Shown here: one piece after another, positions 25,299-34,239 of the stretch | Layout of the letters: every line of letters starts with the position of its first letter | Numbering within the stretch: position 1 is the stretch's first letter | NCBI GenBank assembly: GCA_900104855.1 | Contig: FNSS01000001.1 | Coordinates: 62,001-126,000 of the forward strand | Direction of reading: 5' to 3' | DNA: 64,000 nt | From: Rhizobiales bacterium GAS188 | GTDB taxonomy: Bacteria > Pseudomonadota > Alphaproteobacteria > Rhizobiales > Beijerinckiaceae | The notes under the pieces: model-generated | What the model was told of the DNA's origin: nothing | The model's database searches: none | The model's input: only the letters and a program-made list of their open reading frames with translations | Made by a program: the position numbers and the translations under genes

Positions 25299-26984
25299 TC
25301 AGCCAAGGCCATAGAGGCCGGGCACGGCCCGATCGACCACCACTTCGACGAGCATCGGTCCGTTGCCGGCAAAAGCCCGTGAGAGAGCGGGCGCCAGCTC
25401 CTCGGCGCGCCGCACTCGGATGGCGGCACAGCCATGCCCGGCCGCAAGAGCCGGAAAATCCAGGCCTGGCAGGTCGATGCCCGGCAGGTCGATGCCCGGC
25501 AGGTCGATGCCCGGCAGGTCGATGCCCGGCAGATCGATGCGTGGAGGGGCGCTGCTCCTCATGAGCTGGCTGAAGGCTCGCATCGCCCCGTAGCCGCCGT
25601 TGTTGAGAACCACGATTGCGAGCGGAAGGCCGTGCTGCGCCGCCGTCCAAAGCGCCTGGATCGCATACATCGCCGACCCGTCGCCGATGATGCAGACGAC
25701 CGGCCGGGAGGGCTTGGCAAGGGCAATGCCGACGGCGGCCGGCAGGCCGTAGCCGAGGCCCCCGCTCGCCATGCAATGAAAGCCGCCATCCGTGATGGGA
25801 AGATGGCGTTGGAGCGCTTCCTTGTGCGAAGGGGCCTCCTCCACCACGACGCTGCCGGCGCGGCGCAGATCGGCGATCGTCTGCATGACGAAGGCGGCCG
25901 GGATCGGATCGCTGGGCAGGATCCGCGGCGCCGGGTCGCGCCGCGCCGGCGGTTGGCGCTCGACGACGGCCACGGCCGAAAGCAGCGCCCGCAGCGAAAG
26001 GCGCATCGTCCCGAGCACGCTGGTTCCTGCGATCGTCGCGGCGGCTGCATCCGCGTCATCGGTGATCTGATAGATGGGCGGGCCGGATTGAAACCGCGTC
26101 AGATCTCCCGGAACATGAAAGGTGAAGGCCGGCGCGCCGAGGACGAGAACGAGGTCATGCTCGGCAAGGATCCTGGCCAGCGGCTCGGGTGCTGCGGGCA
26201 GGAAGCCGGCGAAGAGCGGATGATCCTCCGGGAAGCCGGCCCGGCTGGTGAGCGGCGCGACCCACACGCTCGCGGAGAGGCGTTCCGCGAGCTCGACCGC
26301 AAGCCCTGAAGCCTCGTCCCGAGCGACGGCCGCTCCGATGATCATCACTGGCCTCCGGCTCGCATCGATCGCCTGGGCGACCTGCCGCAGGAGTTCTGGG
26401 TCCGGCGCGAAATCCCGGCTCTTCGGCCACACGCCCACGGGCTCGGCTGGCGCGCGCCAGTCATCGGCGGGAATCGAGACGAAGGTCGGCCCGCACGGCT
26501 TCTGCATGGCAATGGCATAGGCTTGTGCGATGGCGCGCGGCACATCCTCGCCGCGGGCCGGTTCGCAGCTCCACTTCACATAGGGCTTGGGGAATTCGGC
26601 AGCTGCGGCCGCGCCGAGAAACGGGCGTAGCGGCAGGAGGGCGCGCGCCTGCTGACCGGCGGTGACGACGAGCGGCGTTTGATTGCGATAGGCCGTGTAG
26701 ATGCTGCCGAGCGCATGGCCCACGCCCGCGGCCGAATGGAGATTGACGAAGGCCGCCGAACCGGTCGCCTGCGCATAACCGTCGGCCATGGCGACGACGG
26801 TGCTCTCCTGCAGGCCAAGGATGTAGCGAAAATCGCTCGGCCAATCGTGCAGGAAGCCCAGCTCCGTGGAACCTGGATTACCGAATACGGTGGTCATCCC
26901 GAGCGATCTGAGAAGCGTGAACGTCGCCTCCCTCACGGTGACGCGGGGCGTTAGCTTATCTTTGGGCTTGTCTGTGGGCTGCAT
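25299..26984 (-). CDS. mdlC: Benzoylformate decarboxylase (ThDP-dependent)
   Basis: 561 aa. It should convert benzoylformate (phenylglyoxylate) to benzaldehyde and CO2. The residues that mark true benzoylformate decarboxylase are present: Ser in FGNPGSTELGFL, Glu in LGLQESTVV, His in FVNLHSAAGVGHALG and His in VLGAPAFTFHVPG. The ThDP/Mg motif is CIIGDGSAMYAIQALW...VVLNNGGYG. The ATG at 26984 has GAGGGA nine bases upstream; the frame extends to 27101 without homology. Unusually, the LPGID motif before DFPALAAGHG is repeated five times (residues about 481-505), encoded by a 15-bp tandem repeat. It leads a leftward cluster with GST and acyl-CoA ligase. Confidence 0.92.
   Translation of the reverse strand: MQPTDKPKDKLTPRVTVREATFTLLRSLGMTTVFGNPGSTELGFLHDWPSDFRYILGLQESTVVAMADGYAQATGSAAFVNLHSAAGVGHALGSIYTAYRNQTPLVVTAGQQARALLPLRPFLGAAAAAEFPKPYVKWSCEPARGEDVPRAIAQAYAIAMQKPCGPTFVSIPADDWRAPAEPVGVWPKSRDFAPDPELLRQVAQAIDASRRPVMIIGAAVARDEASGLAVELAERLSASVWVAPLTSRAGFPEDHPLFAGFLPAAPEPLARILAEHDLVLVLGAPAFTFHVPGDLTRFQSGPPIYQITDDADAAAATIAGTSVLGTMRLSLRALLSAVAVVERQPPARRDPAPRILPSDPIPAAFVMQTIADLRRAGSVVVEEAPSHKEALQRHLPITDGGFHCMASGGLGYGLPAAVGIALAKPSRPVVCIIGDGSAMYAIQALWTAAQHGLPLAIVVLNNGGYGAMRAFSQLMRSSAPPRIDLPGIDLPGIDLPGIDLPGIDLPGLDFPALAAGHGCAAIRVRRAEELAPALSRAFAGNGPMLVEVVVDRAVPGLYGLG
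25469..25543. repeat. 15-bp in-frame tandem repeat inside the benzoylformate decarboxylase gene
   Basis: Five head-to-tail units of GGCAGGTCGATGCCC (the last unit has two changes) give the pentapeptide LPGID on the coding strand. Related benzoylformate decarboxylases carry only the two imperfect units PGLDVPGIDF at this place, so the array looks like a slipped-strand expansion that keeps the frame. Confidence 0.92.
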
Positions 26985-27206
26985 CCGGTATCCCTCGGTT
27001 GGGTGCGCTCCAGCCGCGAAAAGGCGCGGCGACACCGCGATGCTGGAGGCGTTCTTGCGCTGATGGCAGCCGCCGTGATTGTTTCCATCACGCGTCTGCA
27101 TCTTACCATAATATCAAAATATGAGAAATTGACTAGACATTGACTTCTGCCTTACGCATAATTCAAGAATGGAGTGGATCGATGTCGCTTACCACCCTGC
27201 ACGCCG

Positions 27207-27400
27207 ATGTGCTGTTCGACGAGCCGAGCTCGGCGCTCGTGCAGCAATGATCGTCGTGACGCACGAATATCGTTCGCGCGCCGCGTCGCAGACCGCATGA
27301 TCTTCATGACCGCCGGGCGGATCGTCGAGAAAGGTCCATCCGTGGCATTCTCCATCAGGCCGCGCACCGAGCGAGCCGAAGCCTTTTTGGGCGCTATTGG
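27207..27400 (+). pseudogene. Remnant of an amino-acid ABC transporter ATPase gene
   Basis: Three pieces of a GlnQ/HisP-type ATPase remain, in changing frames: the Walker B region VLFDEPSSAL (from about 27207), MIVVTHE (switch His, about 27248), and SFARRVADRMIFMTAGRIVEKGP followed by ERAEAFLGAI (about 27272-27399). Roughly 20 residues between Walker B and the switch region are deleted, and the Walker A half is missing. The polar amino-acid importer at 29.2-31.5 kb has no ATPase gene, so this may be its lost partner, although it lies on the opposite strand. Confidence 0.75.
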
Positions 27401-27432
27401 CGCCGCATGGAACACATTCCCGGAGGGACCCG

Positions 27433-28647
27433 ATGTCGAGCTGGCAGACGCGCTTTTCGAATTATGCGAACCGGATCGTTCCGTCCGCCATCCGCGGGCT
27501 TACGACGATCGAGCAGGTGCCCGACACCATCTCCTTCGGGCCAGGCGAGCCCGATTCCACGCTCTTTCCCGTCGCCGAGGTCCGCGACAGCCTGGCGAGG
27601 ATCCTGTCGAAGCCGGAAACGGCCCGGACCGCGCTGCAATATGGGGCAAGCGAAGGCGATCCGGCGTTGCGCGAACGAATTTGCACCTACATGCAGACCA
27701 AGGGCGTGCGCTGCACGCGTCAGAACGTTCTGCTCACGAACGGGGCGCAGCAAGCGCTCGATCTCGTCTCCGAGCTCCTCGTCGAGCCTGAGGCGACGGT
27801 CCTCGTCCAGGCGCCCACCTATCCCGGCGCCTTGCAGGTCTTTGCGGCGCACGGAGCCCGGCTGCAGGCGTTGGAGGCTGCACAAGGAGGTTTGCAAGCA
27901 GGCTTGCAAGGGGGCTTGCAAGAGGGCCTGGCGGACAGGCCCGCCCTGATCTACGCGATGTCGAACTTCCAGAATCCGACAGGTGTCTCGCTGTCGCTCG
28001 CCGCGCGGCACGAGCTGGTGGCACTGGCGCGCGAGCTCGACACGGTTCTGGTGGAGGACGATCCTTACGAGGTGCTGCGATATGAGGGCGATCCCCTTCC
28101 GCCGCTGCTCGCCATCGATACGCAGAGACGGTCGATCGAGGACGCGCGGACCATCTACCTCGGCACATTCTCGAAGTCGGTGGCGCCAGGCTTTCGCGTC
28201 GGTTGGCTGGTGGCGCCGGAGCCGGCGATCGCCAAACTCACCATGATGAAGCAAAGCGAGGACCTGCAGGCAGGCACCTTGGCTCAAGCCTGCCTCCTCG
28301 ACCTCTTCGACGGTATCCTCGATACGCATGTGAGCCGCTTGCGCGATGGATACCGGGCTCGTCGGGATGCGATGCTCGCGGCTCTCCACACCGAGTTCGG
28401 CAACCAGGCAAGCTGGATCGCCCCCCAGGGAGGGTTTTTCGTGTGGCTGACATTGGCGAAGGATCTCGATACCGGCGTGCTGCTGCCGAAGGCCGCCGAG
28501 GCTGGCGTCACATATGTGCCGGGCTTCGCCTTTTCGCATGACGGGCAGGCTGCGAACGCGCTGCGCCTGAGCTATTCGGCGGCGCCACTCGACCGGATTC
28601 CCGAAGGAGTACGCCGGCTCGCGGAGACCGTCCGAAGCTCTTCGTAG
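27433..28647 (+). CDS. PLP-dependent aminotransferase, class I/II (MocR/LysN-like fold)
   Basis: 404 aa. Motifs of the 2-aminoadipate/valine-pyruvate type aminotransferases: DTISFGPGEPDSTLFPV, LQYGASEGDPALRERI, LLTNGAQQALDLVSELL, MSNFQNPTGVSLS (Asn-Pro), VLVEDDPYEVLRYEG, and the Schiff-base Lys in IYLGTFSKSVAPGFRVGW. GGAGGGA lies five bases before the ATG. Residues 152-166 (GGLQAGLQGGLQEGL) are a 12-bp tandem repeat not expected in relatives. The donor amino acid is not evident. It stands alone on the plus strand between two leftward clusters. Confidence 0.92.
   Translation: MSSWQTRFSNYANRIVPSAIRGLTTIEQVPDTISFGPGEPDSTLFPVAEVRDSLARILSKPETARTALQYGASEGDPALRERICTYMQTKGVRCTRQNVLLTNGAQQALDLVSELLVEPEATVLVQAPTYPGALQVFAAHGARLQALEAAQGGLQAGLQGGLQEGLADRPALIYAMSNFQNPTGVSLSLAARHELVALARELDTVLVEDDPYEVLRYEGDPLPPLLAIDTQRRSIEDARTIYLGTFSKSVAPGFRVGWLVAPEPAIAKLTMMKQSEDLQAGTLAQACLLDLFDGILDTHVSRLRDGYRARRDAMLAALHTEFGNQASWIAPQGGFFVWLTLAKDLDTGVLLPKAAEAGVTYVPGFAFSHDGQAANALRLSYSAAPLDRIPEGVRRLAETVRSSS
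27886..27929. repeat. 12-bp in-frame tandem repeat inside the aminotransferase gene
   Basis: Three to four imperfect units of GGCTTGCAAGGG encode the tetrapeptide GLQ-G/A/E repeated. It lies in a surface linker just before RPALIYAMSNFQNPTG. It resembles the slipped-strand arrays in the benzoylformate decarboxylase and transposase genes. Confidence 0.8.
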
Positions 28648-28766
28648 TGCGAACGAGCTTCAACGCGCTTGCGGTTCTTGGCCCGCCTAGCTCCAGGCCG
28701 GATTTGCCTTCCGCCACCGCCGGCCCCATTTTTAGTGAAAGCCTATTCAAGAGCCAGGAGGTTGCC

Positions 28767-29129
28767 ATGCGGCAATCCTTTGAGTCTTCGTCCCGGCTTT
28801 CCGGAGCGGGCAAGGTGGCATTGGCCTTCGCGTTGCTCTTGGGGGCAAGCCAGTTCGCCACCTCCGTTCCGGCCCGCGCCCAGGCCTACAAAGATGGGGG
28901 AAATGGTGGCGAGCATGACGATTGGGCCGCCGATCGCAGCGATGTCTATCAGGTGATCCGGGGTGATCTCGTCTGCAATTCGCGCGAAGCCTGCGGCGGC
29001 GCGGCGGCCATTCCGATGAACAGGCCGGGCTGGTTCTTCCTCCCGGGCGGGACGCGGCGCGCCCAATATGCTGCTCCGCCTCCGGGTGCCTATCCGGTGC
29101 CGGCGCATCTGAAGCACCATAAGAAATAG
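28767..29129 (+). CDS. Small secreted protein of unknown function
   Basis: 120 aa. A signal peptide (KVALAFALLLGASQFATSVPARAQA, cleavage near residue 39) is followed by a polar mature part with two Cys (LVCNSREACGG) that could form a disulfide and a Pro/Gly/His-rich tail (APPPGAYPVPAHLKHHKK). CAGGAGG lies five bases before the ATG at 28767. No family is recognised. It is on the plus strand between the aminotransferase and the leftward ABC importer. Confidence 0.7.
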   Translation: MRQSFESSSRLSGAGKVALAFALLLGASQFATSVPARAQAYKDGGNGGEHDDWAADRSDVYQVIRGDLVCNSREACGGAAAIPMNRPGWFFLPGGTRRAQYAAPPPGAYPVPAHLKHHKK

Positions 29130-29209
29130 CAGAGCGCCGCCAGGGGAACCGGGTTCAAGCCTCGCGCAAGCTTTGCCATGGCTGCGACCGTCTCTGCTGC
29201 GCAGGAAGA

Positions 29210-29995
29210 TCATCGCCCGTGTTGTTCGCCCCATTTCCCGATTCCGCCGAGTTTGCGGGTTGTCGGCATGCTCCTGCTTGGTTGTGCTCTGCGAGCCGCA
29301 TTGCGAATGCTGGTGCGCTCGTGCAGCGGCGTCATGGCGGCTTCGAAACGCTGAAATGCCAGTATCAGCATTGTGCTGAGTGCCAAGTAGAGCAATGCCG
29401 CAATGCTGAACACTTCGATGACCGCGAAGGTCTCGCTCATCAAATCCTTGGCCATTCCGGTCAACTCGATCACGGTGACGGTGGAGGCAAGTGACGTCGC
29501 CTTCAGCGTCAAGACGACTTCACTTCCGAAAGCGGGCAGCGCACGCCGAACGGCGATCGGCAGCACGACCAACAGGAAGGCTTTGTTGCGCGACAGGCCG
29601 AGCGAGCGAGCGGCTTCCACGGCGCCGGCCGGCACTGAGGCGAGGCCCCCGCGCATGACCTCCGCCATATACGCACCTGTGCAGAAGCTGATCGCAATGA
29701 CCGCACAGGCGAAAGGGCTGCGGAGCACAAACCAGAGGGGGCTGGCTCTCAGCCAGGCGAACTGGCTGAGCCCATAGTACAGGACGAACAACTGCACCAG
29801 CATCGGCATCGCGCGAAAGGCAAGGACGTAGAGCTCGGCCATCCCGCGTAGCGGCAAGAAGGACGAACGGCGGCAAGCTGTGGCTACAATCGCGACCGCC
29901 ACGCTCAGCACAGTGCTTGCGAGAGCAAGCGCCAGCGTCACCGGAACGGCGCTTATCAAACGAGACAGGATGTGCAGGACGATTTCGACGTCCAT
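29210..29995 (-). CDS. Polar amino acid ABC transporter permease (HisM/GlnP-like)
   Basis: 261 aa, inner membrane, about five helices. Typical motifs: YVLAFRAMPMLVQLFVLYYGL near the N-terminal half and the EAA loop EAARSLGLSRNKAFLLVVLPIAVRRALPAFG. It starts two bases after the stop of the other permease gene. Together with that permease it would import a polar amino acid, but no intact ATPase gene is adjacent. The C-terminal 25 residues are polar and unlike the family. Confidence 0.93.
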   Translation of the reverse strand: MDVEIVLHILSRLISAVPVTLALALASTVLSVAVAIVATACRRSSFLPLRGMAELYVLAFRAMPMLVQLFVLYYGLSQFAWLRASPLWFVLRSPFACAVIAISFCTGAYMAEVMRGGLASVPAGAVEAARSLGLSRNKAFLLVVLPIAVRRALPAFGSEVVLTLKATSLASTVTVIELTGMAKDLMSETFAVIEVFSIAALLYLALSTMLILAFQRFEAAMTPLHERTSIRNAARRAQPSRSMPTTRKLGGIGKWGEQHGR

Positions 29996-29997
29996 GA

Positions 29998-30705
29998 TCA
30001 AGCGTACCGGGCGCGAAGTTCCAATCGCCCGAATAGCCAGGATGAAATGACCACCAGCAGGAAGTAGAGCAGCGCCGCGGCGCCGTAGAAGACGAAGGGC
30101 TGTCCGGTCGTGCGCCCCGCCACGGTCGTGACGCGCATGAGCTCCGCCAGAGAGATGACCGAGAGCAGCGTTGTCTCCTTCACCGCCATGATCCAGAGAT
30201 TGCCGAGCCCCGGCAAGGCCAGGCGGAGCATCTGCGGAAGGATGATCTTCAAATGACCGGCGAGCGGCCGAATGCCTAGCGCGGTGTAGGCCTCGAATTG
30301 CCCCTGCGGCACTGCCTGGTAAGCTGCCCGTAGGATTTCCGAGCCATAGGCGGCGGTCAGCAGAGTGACGGCCAACACGCCGACAGCGAAGGCATCCACT
30401 TCGATGTAACCGGTATAACCGAATCCTCGAGCAATCCACATCAAGGCACCGTTGGTGCCGAAGAACAAAAGATAAAGGATCAGGAGTGCCGGGACGCCCC
30501 GCAAGAGCGTGGTGAAGAGAACAACACCGGCAGCAAGCATTCTATTGAAGCCGACCTTGGCAATCGCCATCGGGAACCCGAGGACGATGCCGAGAGCGTA
30601 GCCCAATGCCGCGCAGCAAACGCTTACGGCCAGACCTTTGAGGAGGGGCTGGGACCAGCCGTCCGGTCCCCACGCAAACACATCGAGGAGCGATGCGGCC
30701 GGCAT
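29998..30705 (-). CDS. Polar amino acid ABC transporter permease (HisQ-like)
   Basis: 235 aa, inner membrane. Contains LLRGVPALLILYLLFFG, TLLTAAYGSEILRAAYQAVPQGQFEAYTALGIRPLAGHLKIILPQMLRLALPGLGNLW (EAA loop) and KETTLLSVISLAELMRVT. The start codon overlaps the stop of the binding-protein gene by one base (TGATG at 30705), so the two genes are translationally coupled. Confidence 0.93.
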   Translation of the reverse strand: MPAASLLDVFAWGPDGWSQPLLKGLAVSVCCAALGYALGIVLGFPMAIAKVGFNRMLAAGVVLFTTLLRGVPALLILYLLFFGTNGALMWIARGFGYTGYIEVDAFAVGVLAVTLLTAAYGSEILRAAYQAVPQGQFEAYTALGIRPLAGHLKIILPQMLRLALPGLGNLWIMAVKETTLLSVISLAELMRVTTVAGRTTGQPFVFYGAAALLYFLLVVISSWLFGRLELRARYA

Positions 30706-31548
30706 CAAGGCTTGGCCCCGCATATGGCCGGATCAGGCGGCGTCGAAATGTCGAAATCGAACCATTTGTTGGAGATGCGGCTGATCTCGCCTTCGGCCTT
30801 GAGCGCGCAGAGAGCAGCGTCCAACTGCCTGGTCAATTCGGGCTCATCCTTGCGCAGCAGGAAGCCGACCCCGGCGCCGAGATAGTTGAACTCTTCGAAA
30901 GTGAGGTTGGGGGACAAGATCTCGATGTCTCGCCCCTGCGGCGAGCGGGCCAGCGAGATCCAAGGTGAGCGACCGGAGAGCGCGGCGTCGATCCGGCCTG
31001 CGAGCAGATCAAGATTGAGACTGTCCTGATTGTCGTAGAGGTGCACGGTCGCTGTCCCCTGCAGCTCATTGTCGATGAACCTCTGGCTCTGCGTGCCCGA
31101 CTGCACGCCAAGCACCTTGCCGGCGAGTTCCTTTTTGAGCTCCGCCCATGTGGTCTTGCCGTTGAGCCCGGCAGATTTCGGTGCGGCGAAATTGATCGAC
31201 AGGTTTCCGTAGCTCTGGGTGAAGGCGAGGCGCTTCTTTCCGCTCGGCCGTGATCGAGATGCCGCCGACGAGCAACTGGTATTTTCCCTGCTCCAGCGCC
31301 GGGATTTGACCTTCCCAAGGCTGCGCGGTGAATCGGCAAACGCGTTTCATGCGCTCGCAAGCGAGCTTGGCGACGTCGATGTCAAAGCCAATCAGCTCGC
31401 CGGACGCAGTCGTTGCCGTCCAGGGCAGGTAGCCGCCGTCGGTGCCGATGTGCAGCGTGGTCGGGGATTCCTGTGCGGCGGCCTGTCCGCCGACCGCGAG
31501 TGCCGACAAAAGCGCTCCCAGCACCGTTCCTGTCTTCAGCAGTTTCAT
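30705..31548 (-). pseudogene. Polar amino acid ABC transporter substrate-binding protein gene, frameshifted near 31,238
   Basis: The ATG at 31548 (SD AAGGTGAG) opens a signal peptide (MKLLKTGTVLGALLSALAVG, cleavage at AAA-Q) and SBP_bac_3 motifs TLHIGTDGGYLPWTATTASGELIGFDIDVAKLACERM and LLVGGISITAERK. At ERK the frame changes: one extra base near 31,238 shifts it away, and the correct continuation (KRLAFTQSYGNLSINFAAP, then GVQSGTQSQRFIDN) runs in the next frame to the stop at 30705. The intact product would be 280 aa. The break lies in a short run of T and C and may be decay or a sequence error. Confidence 0.88.
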
Positions 31549-31575
31549 GATTCTCACCTTCTTGGTCGCTGCTCT

Positions 31576-32976
31576 TCAGGCACGATCGCTTCCGGGCCTG
31601 CCGTCCGTTCCGAGATCCCAGTACAGACCCGTCATGATCGCCAGGCCTTCGCTGACGAGCGGCATCAGGAGATGCTCATCGGGTGCGTGCTGCGAGCAGC
31701 CGGCATAGGAGTGCGGCACCCAGATTGTCGGCAGGCCGAGAATATCCGCGAAACAATCGTTCGGCAGCGAGCCGCCGGCATTCGGGAGTATTGTCGGCGC
31801 CAAGTTTGTGGTTTCGGTCACCGACGCAGCGGCCCAAAGCATCAGGGGATGCTCAGGATCGAGCCGCGTCGCCCCCCAATCCGATTCGCTGGGCTTCGGC
31901 TTGACGGCGACGGCCTCGAAGCCGTTCCGATCAAGATGCTCACGGATGGCCTGCATGAACGTGGTGGGATCAGTGTCGACGGTGTAGCGTATCTGGCAGG
32001 CCGCGGAGGCGTTCGGCGGTATGGCGTTGATCGGCTGGGCCGGGTCGCCGGCGATCACGGCCAGCACTTCGAGCGCCGTCCATCCAAAGACACGCTCCGC
32101 CTGCGTCAGATTGGGCTCGCCCCACCAGGGGTCCAATTCGGGGCCCTCGGCGCCGGTCTCGATCACGATTTTGGCGAGCGCCGCGCGTACGCTCCGTGGC
32201 ATGGATTTCGGCACGATACCGCGGACGCCGATTCGCCCGGTAGGTGACACCAGGCTTGCGAGAGCATTGGCAAGGATGACGGCAGGGTTGGCGATGAGCC
32301 CGCCCCAGTTGCCGGAGTGATGACCGCCGGCGCGCAGGTCGCAGACGAGATCGAAATCGACTGTGCCGCGCGTGCCACCGACCAGGATGGGCCGATGCGG
32401 CACAAGTCGCGGGCCATCGGACGCAATCAGCCAGTCGGCGGCGAGGCGATCGGCATATTGACGGCAGATGTCGCGGAGACCGGCGGAGCCGGTTTCCTCC
32501 GAAGTCTCAATGAGCGCGACGACGTTGTAGCCGAGGCTGCCGCGCGTTTTGAGAACCGCCTCCAACGCCAGCATGACGATCGTGTGCTGGCCTTTGTTGT
32601 CGGCTGTGCCACGTCCGTAGAGCCGAGCGCCGTCCATGCTGACACGCCATGGATTGCGGTCCTTCGCCCACCTCCCCTCCATGCCGGCAACGACGTCGCC
32701 GTGACCGTAGATCAGCAGGGTCGGAAGATTGTCGGCCTCGTGCCGCCGGCTGATGAGCAAGGGCCCGCCATTCGGATCGGGATTGACGATGATCTCCCCG
32801 GAGAAGCCAAGCCGCGTCAGGTCGGCGTCGATCTCGGCGAGATAGCGGGCGCATTCGGGACGCCTGGCCGGGTTCTGGCTTTCGGTCGGGACCGCCACGC
32901 GTCGCGTCAGATCGGCGATGAAGCGCCCATCGGCCGCGAAAGCGGTGGCCGTAGCGATGGCATTGTCCCTCGACAT
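31576..32976 (-). CDS. M20-family metallopeptidase
   Basis: 466 aa, cytosolic. Metal-ligand motifs of the M20 clan: LIYGHGDVVAG (His, Asp), YGRGTADNKGQH (Asp), LIETSEETGSAG (Glu-Glu), ASDGPRLVPH and GGHHSGNWGG, and a C-terminal His in HSYAGCSQHAPDEHLL. The lid domain sits in the middle. The ATG at 32976 is preferred because GGATGA lies about nine bases upstream; ATG 32988 is in frame. It is the first gene of the leftward cluster with the amino-acid importer, so import of a peptide or acyl-amino acid followed by hydrolysis is the likely job. Divergent from the LysR regulator. Confidence 0.9.
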   Translation of the reverse strand: MSRDNAIATATAFAADGRFIADLTRRVAVPTESQNPARRPECARYLAEIDADLTRLGFSGEIIVNPDPNGGPLLISRRHEADNLPTLLIYGHGDVVAGMEGRWAKDRNPWRVSMDGARLYGRGTADNKGQHTIVMLALEAVLKTRGSLGYNVVALIETSEETGSAGLRDICRQYADRLAADWLIASDGPRLVPHRPILVGGTRGTVDFDLVCDLRAGGHHSGNWGGLIANPAVILANALASLVSPTGRIGVRGIVPKSMPRSVRAALAKIVIETGAEGPELDPWWGEPNLTQAERVFGWTALEVLAVIAGDPAQPINAIPPNASAACQIRYTVDTDPTTFMQAIREHLDRNGFEAVAVKPKPSESDWGATRLDPEHPLMLWAAASVTETTNLAPTILPNAGGSLPNDCFADILGLPTIWVPHSYAGCSQHAPDEHLLMPLVSEGLAIMTGLYWDLGTDGRPGSDRA

Positions 32977-33080
32977 AATTTTTGTCATCCAGTGGAAATT
33001 GACAAATCCATGACAAGCTAGGAATTCTGGCGCAAACCAAAAAAATTCTTCCTGAGCCTTAGAAAAATTGAGCCTGCCTA
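32977..33080. promoter_or_regulatory. Divergent promoter region between M20/importer operon and LysR regulator
   Basis: This AT-rich 104-bp gap lies between the M20 gene and the LysR gene. TTGACA at 32999-33004 on the plus strand is a possible -35 element for the regulator; I could not place a good -10. LysR family proteins usually bind such intergenic regions and control the divergent operon. Confidence 0.5.
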
Positions 33081-34004
33081 ATGGTTCGACATCTGCCACC
33101 GCTTCCCGCCTTGCGGGCCTTTGAAGCTGCCGCACGACATCTCAGCTTCGTGCGCGCCGGCAGCGAGCTTGGCGTCACGCCCGGCGCGGTGAGCCATCAG
33201 ATGAAGAAACTTGAACGTTGGGTCGATGGCGCGCTTTTCGAGCGGCAGACGAACGGCGTCCGCCTGACTGAGACCGGGCGTGTGTTCGCAGCGCGGCTTG
33301 GCGCGATCTTCGATCAGATCACGGCGACAAGCCTTGCGGCGCGATCTCCGACTGGCGGCACGGCAGTGATTGTGCGCAGCCAGTTTTCGCTTGCGGCCAA
33401 GTGGCTCGCGCCGCTACTCGGGCGCTTCCGCGCCATCCATCCCGATATCGCCGTCGTGCTGCACGCCCTGCAGCATCGCTGGAACCTGGGAGAGCCTGAC
33501 GCCGATCTCGCCATCTATCACGCTCGAGACGCCATTCAGGGCATTCACCAGGAAACCCTCATAGCGGGCCGGCTCATAGCCGTCGGAGCACCGCGACTGA
33601 TCGCGGCCCTGCCGGAAACGCCGACGCCTGTTGATCTGTTATCGCAACCCTTGATCCATGTGCATTTCGCCGAGCCTGTCTGGCACGACGAAGGCTGGGA
33701 AGCATGGTTCGCGGCCACTGGTTTCACTCGCCTTGTCGTGCCATCGGGCCTGGGCTTTAATCTCACTCATCTCGCCATAGAGGCTTGCCTTGCCGGTGCC
33801 GGTTTTGCCTTGGTGCCCGACTTCCTCGTAGCGCAGGAACTCGCTGACGGGCGGCTGATCGACCCCTTCGGCATCTCGGTGCCGATACACCAGCCTTATG
33901 TGATCATGACGCCGGAAATCGAATTGATGCGCCCGGAGGTTGTGCTGCTGCGAAATTGGCTGCTCGCGGAGGGTCGAGCCGCCGACAAAGCGACTGCCCT
34001 GTGA
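33081..34004 (+). CDS. LysR family transcriptional regulator (GcvA-like)
   Basis: 307 aa. The N-terminal winged helix-turn-helix is LPPLPALRAFEAAARHLSFVRAGSELGVTPGAVSHQMKKLE (about 5-65), typical of the GcvA/AmpR branch, followed by a periplasmic-binding-protein-like effector domain (FSLAAKWLAPLLGRFRAIHPDIAVVL). Divergent transcription from the M20/ABC cluster strongly suggests that it regulates that cluster in response to its substrate; this is inference from position. Confidence 0.95.
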   Translation: MVRHLPPLPALRAFEAAARHLSFVRAGSELGVTPGAVSHQMKKLERWVDGALFERQTNGVRLTETGRVFAARLGAIFDQITATSLAARSPTGGTAVIVRSQFSLAAKWLAPLLGRFRAIHPDIAVVLHALQHRWNLGEPDADLAIYHARDAIQGIHQETLIAGRLIAVGAPRLIAALPETPTPVDLLSQPLIHVHFAEPVWHDEGWEAWFAATGFTRLVVPSGLGFNLTHLAIEACLAGAGFALVPDFLVAQELADGRLIDPFGISVPIHQPYVIMTPEIELMRPEVVLLRNWLLAEGRAADKATAL

Positions 34005-34239
34005 GTTCGTCCGCTCCGGAGGCATTGCCAGCCGCATGCCGCCCATGCGGCTCAGCCCTGAGGGGCCGGAGTTGGCATGAGCCACAACTGATGCCTGGGG
34101 CTTCTGCATGGGGCGTGGTAGCGTGATGACGGTCGCGGCCGATCTGCCCCCAATATCAGCCGTAGCCAGGACCCTGGCGGGACTCATCTCGCGCGGGTCC
34201 GCCTTGGCCCGCCTGGACACAGGGAGGGAGTGTCTTTTG

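Noticed and set aside
25469-25543. LPGID array considered as an assembly artefact
   Set aside because: Not fully excluded, but the units keep the frame, one unit differs, and relatives carry the same motif at lower copy number, which favours a genuine expansion.
29210-30439. Extended frame upstream of the HisM-like permease
   Set aside because: It runs through the HisQ-like permease gene in another frame. The ATG at 29995, two bases after the previous stop, gives the normal length.
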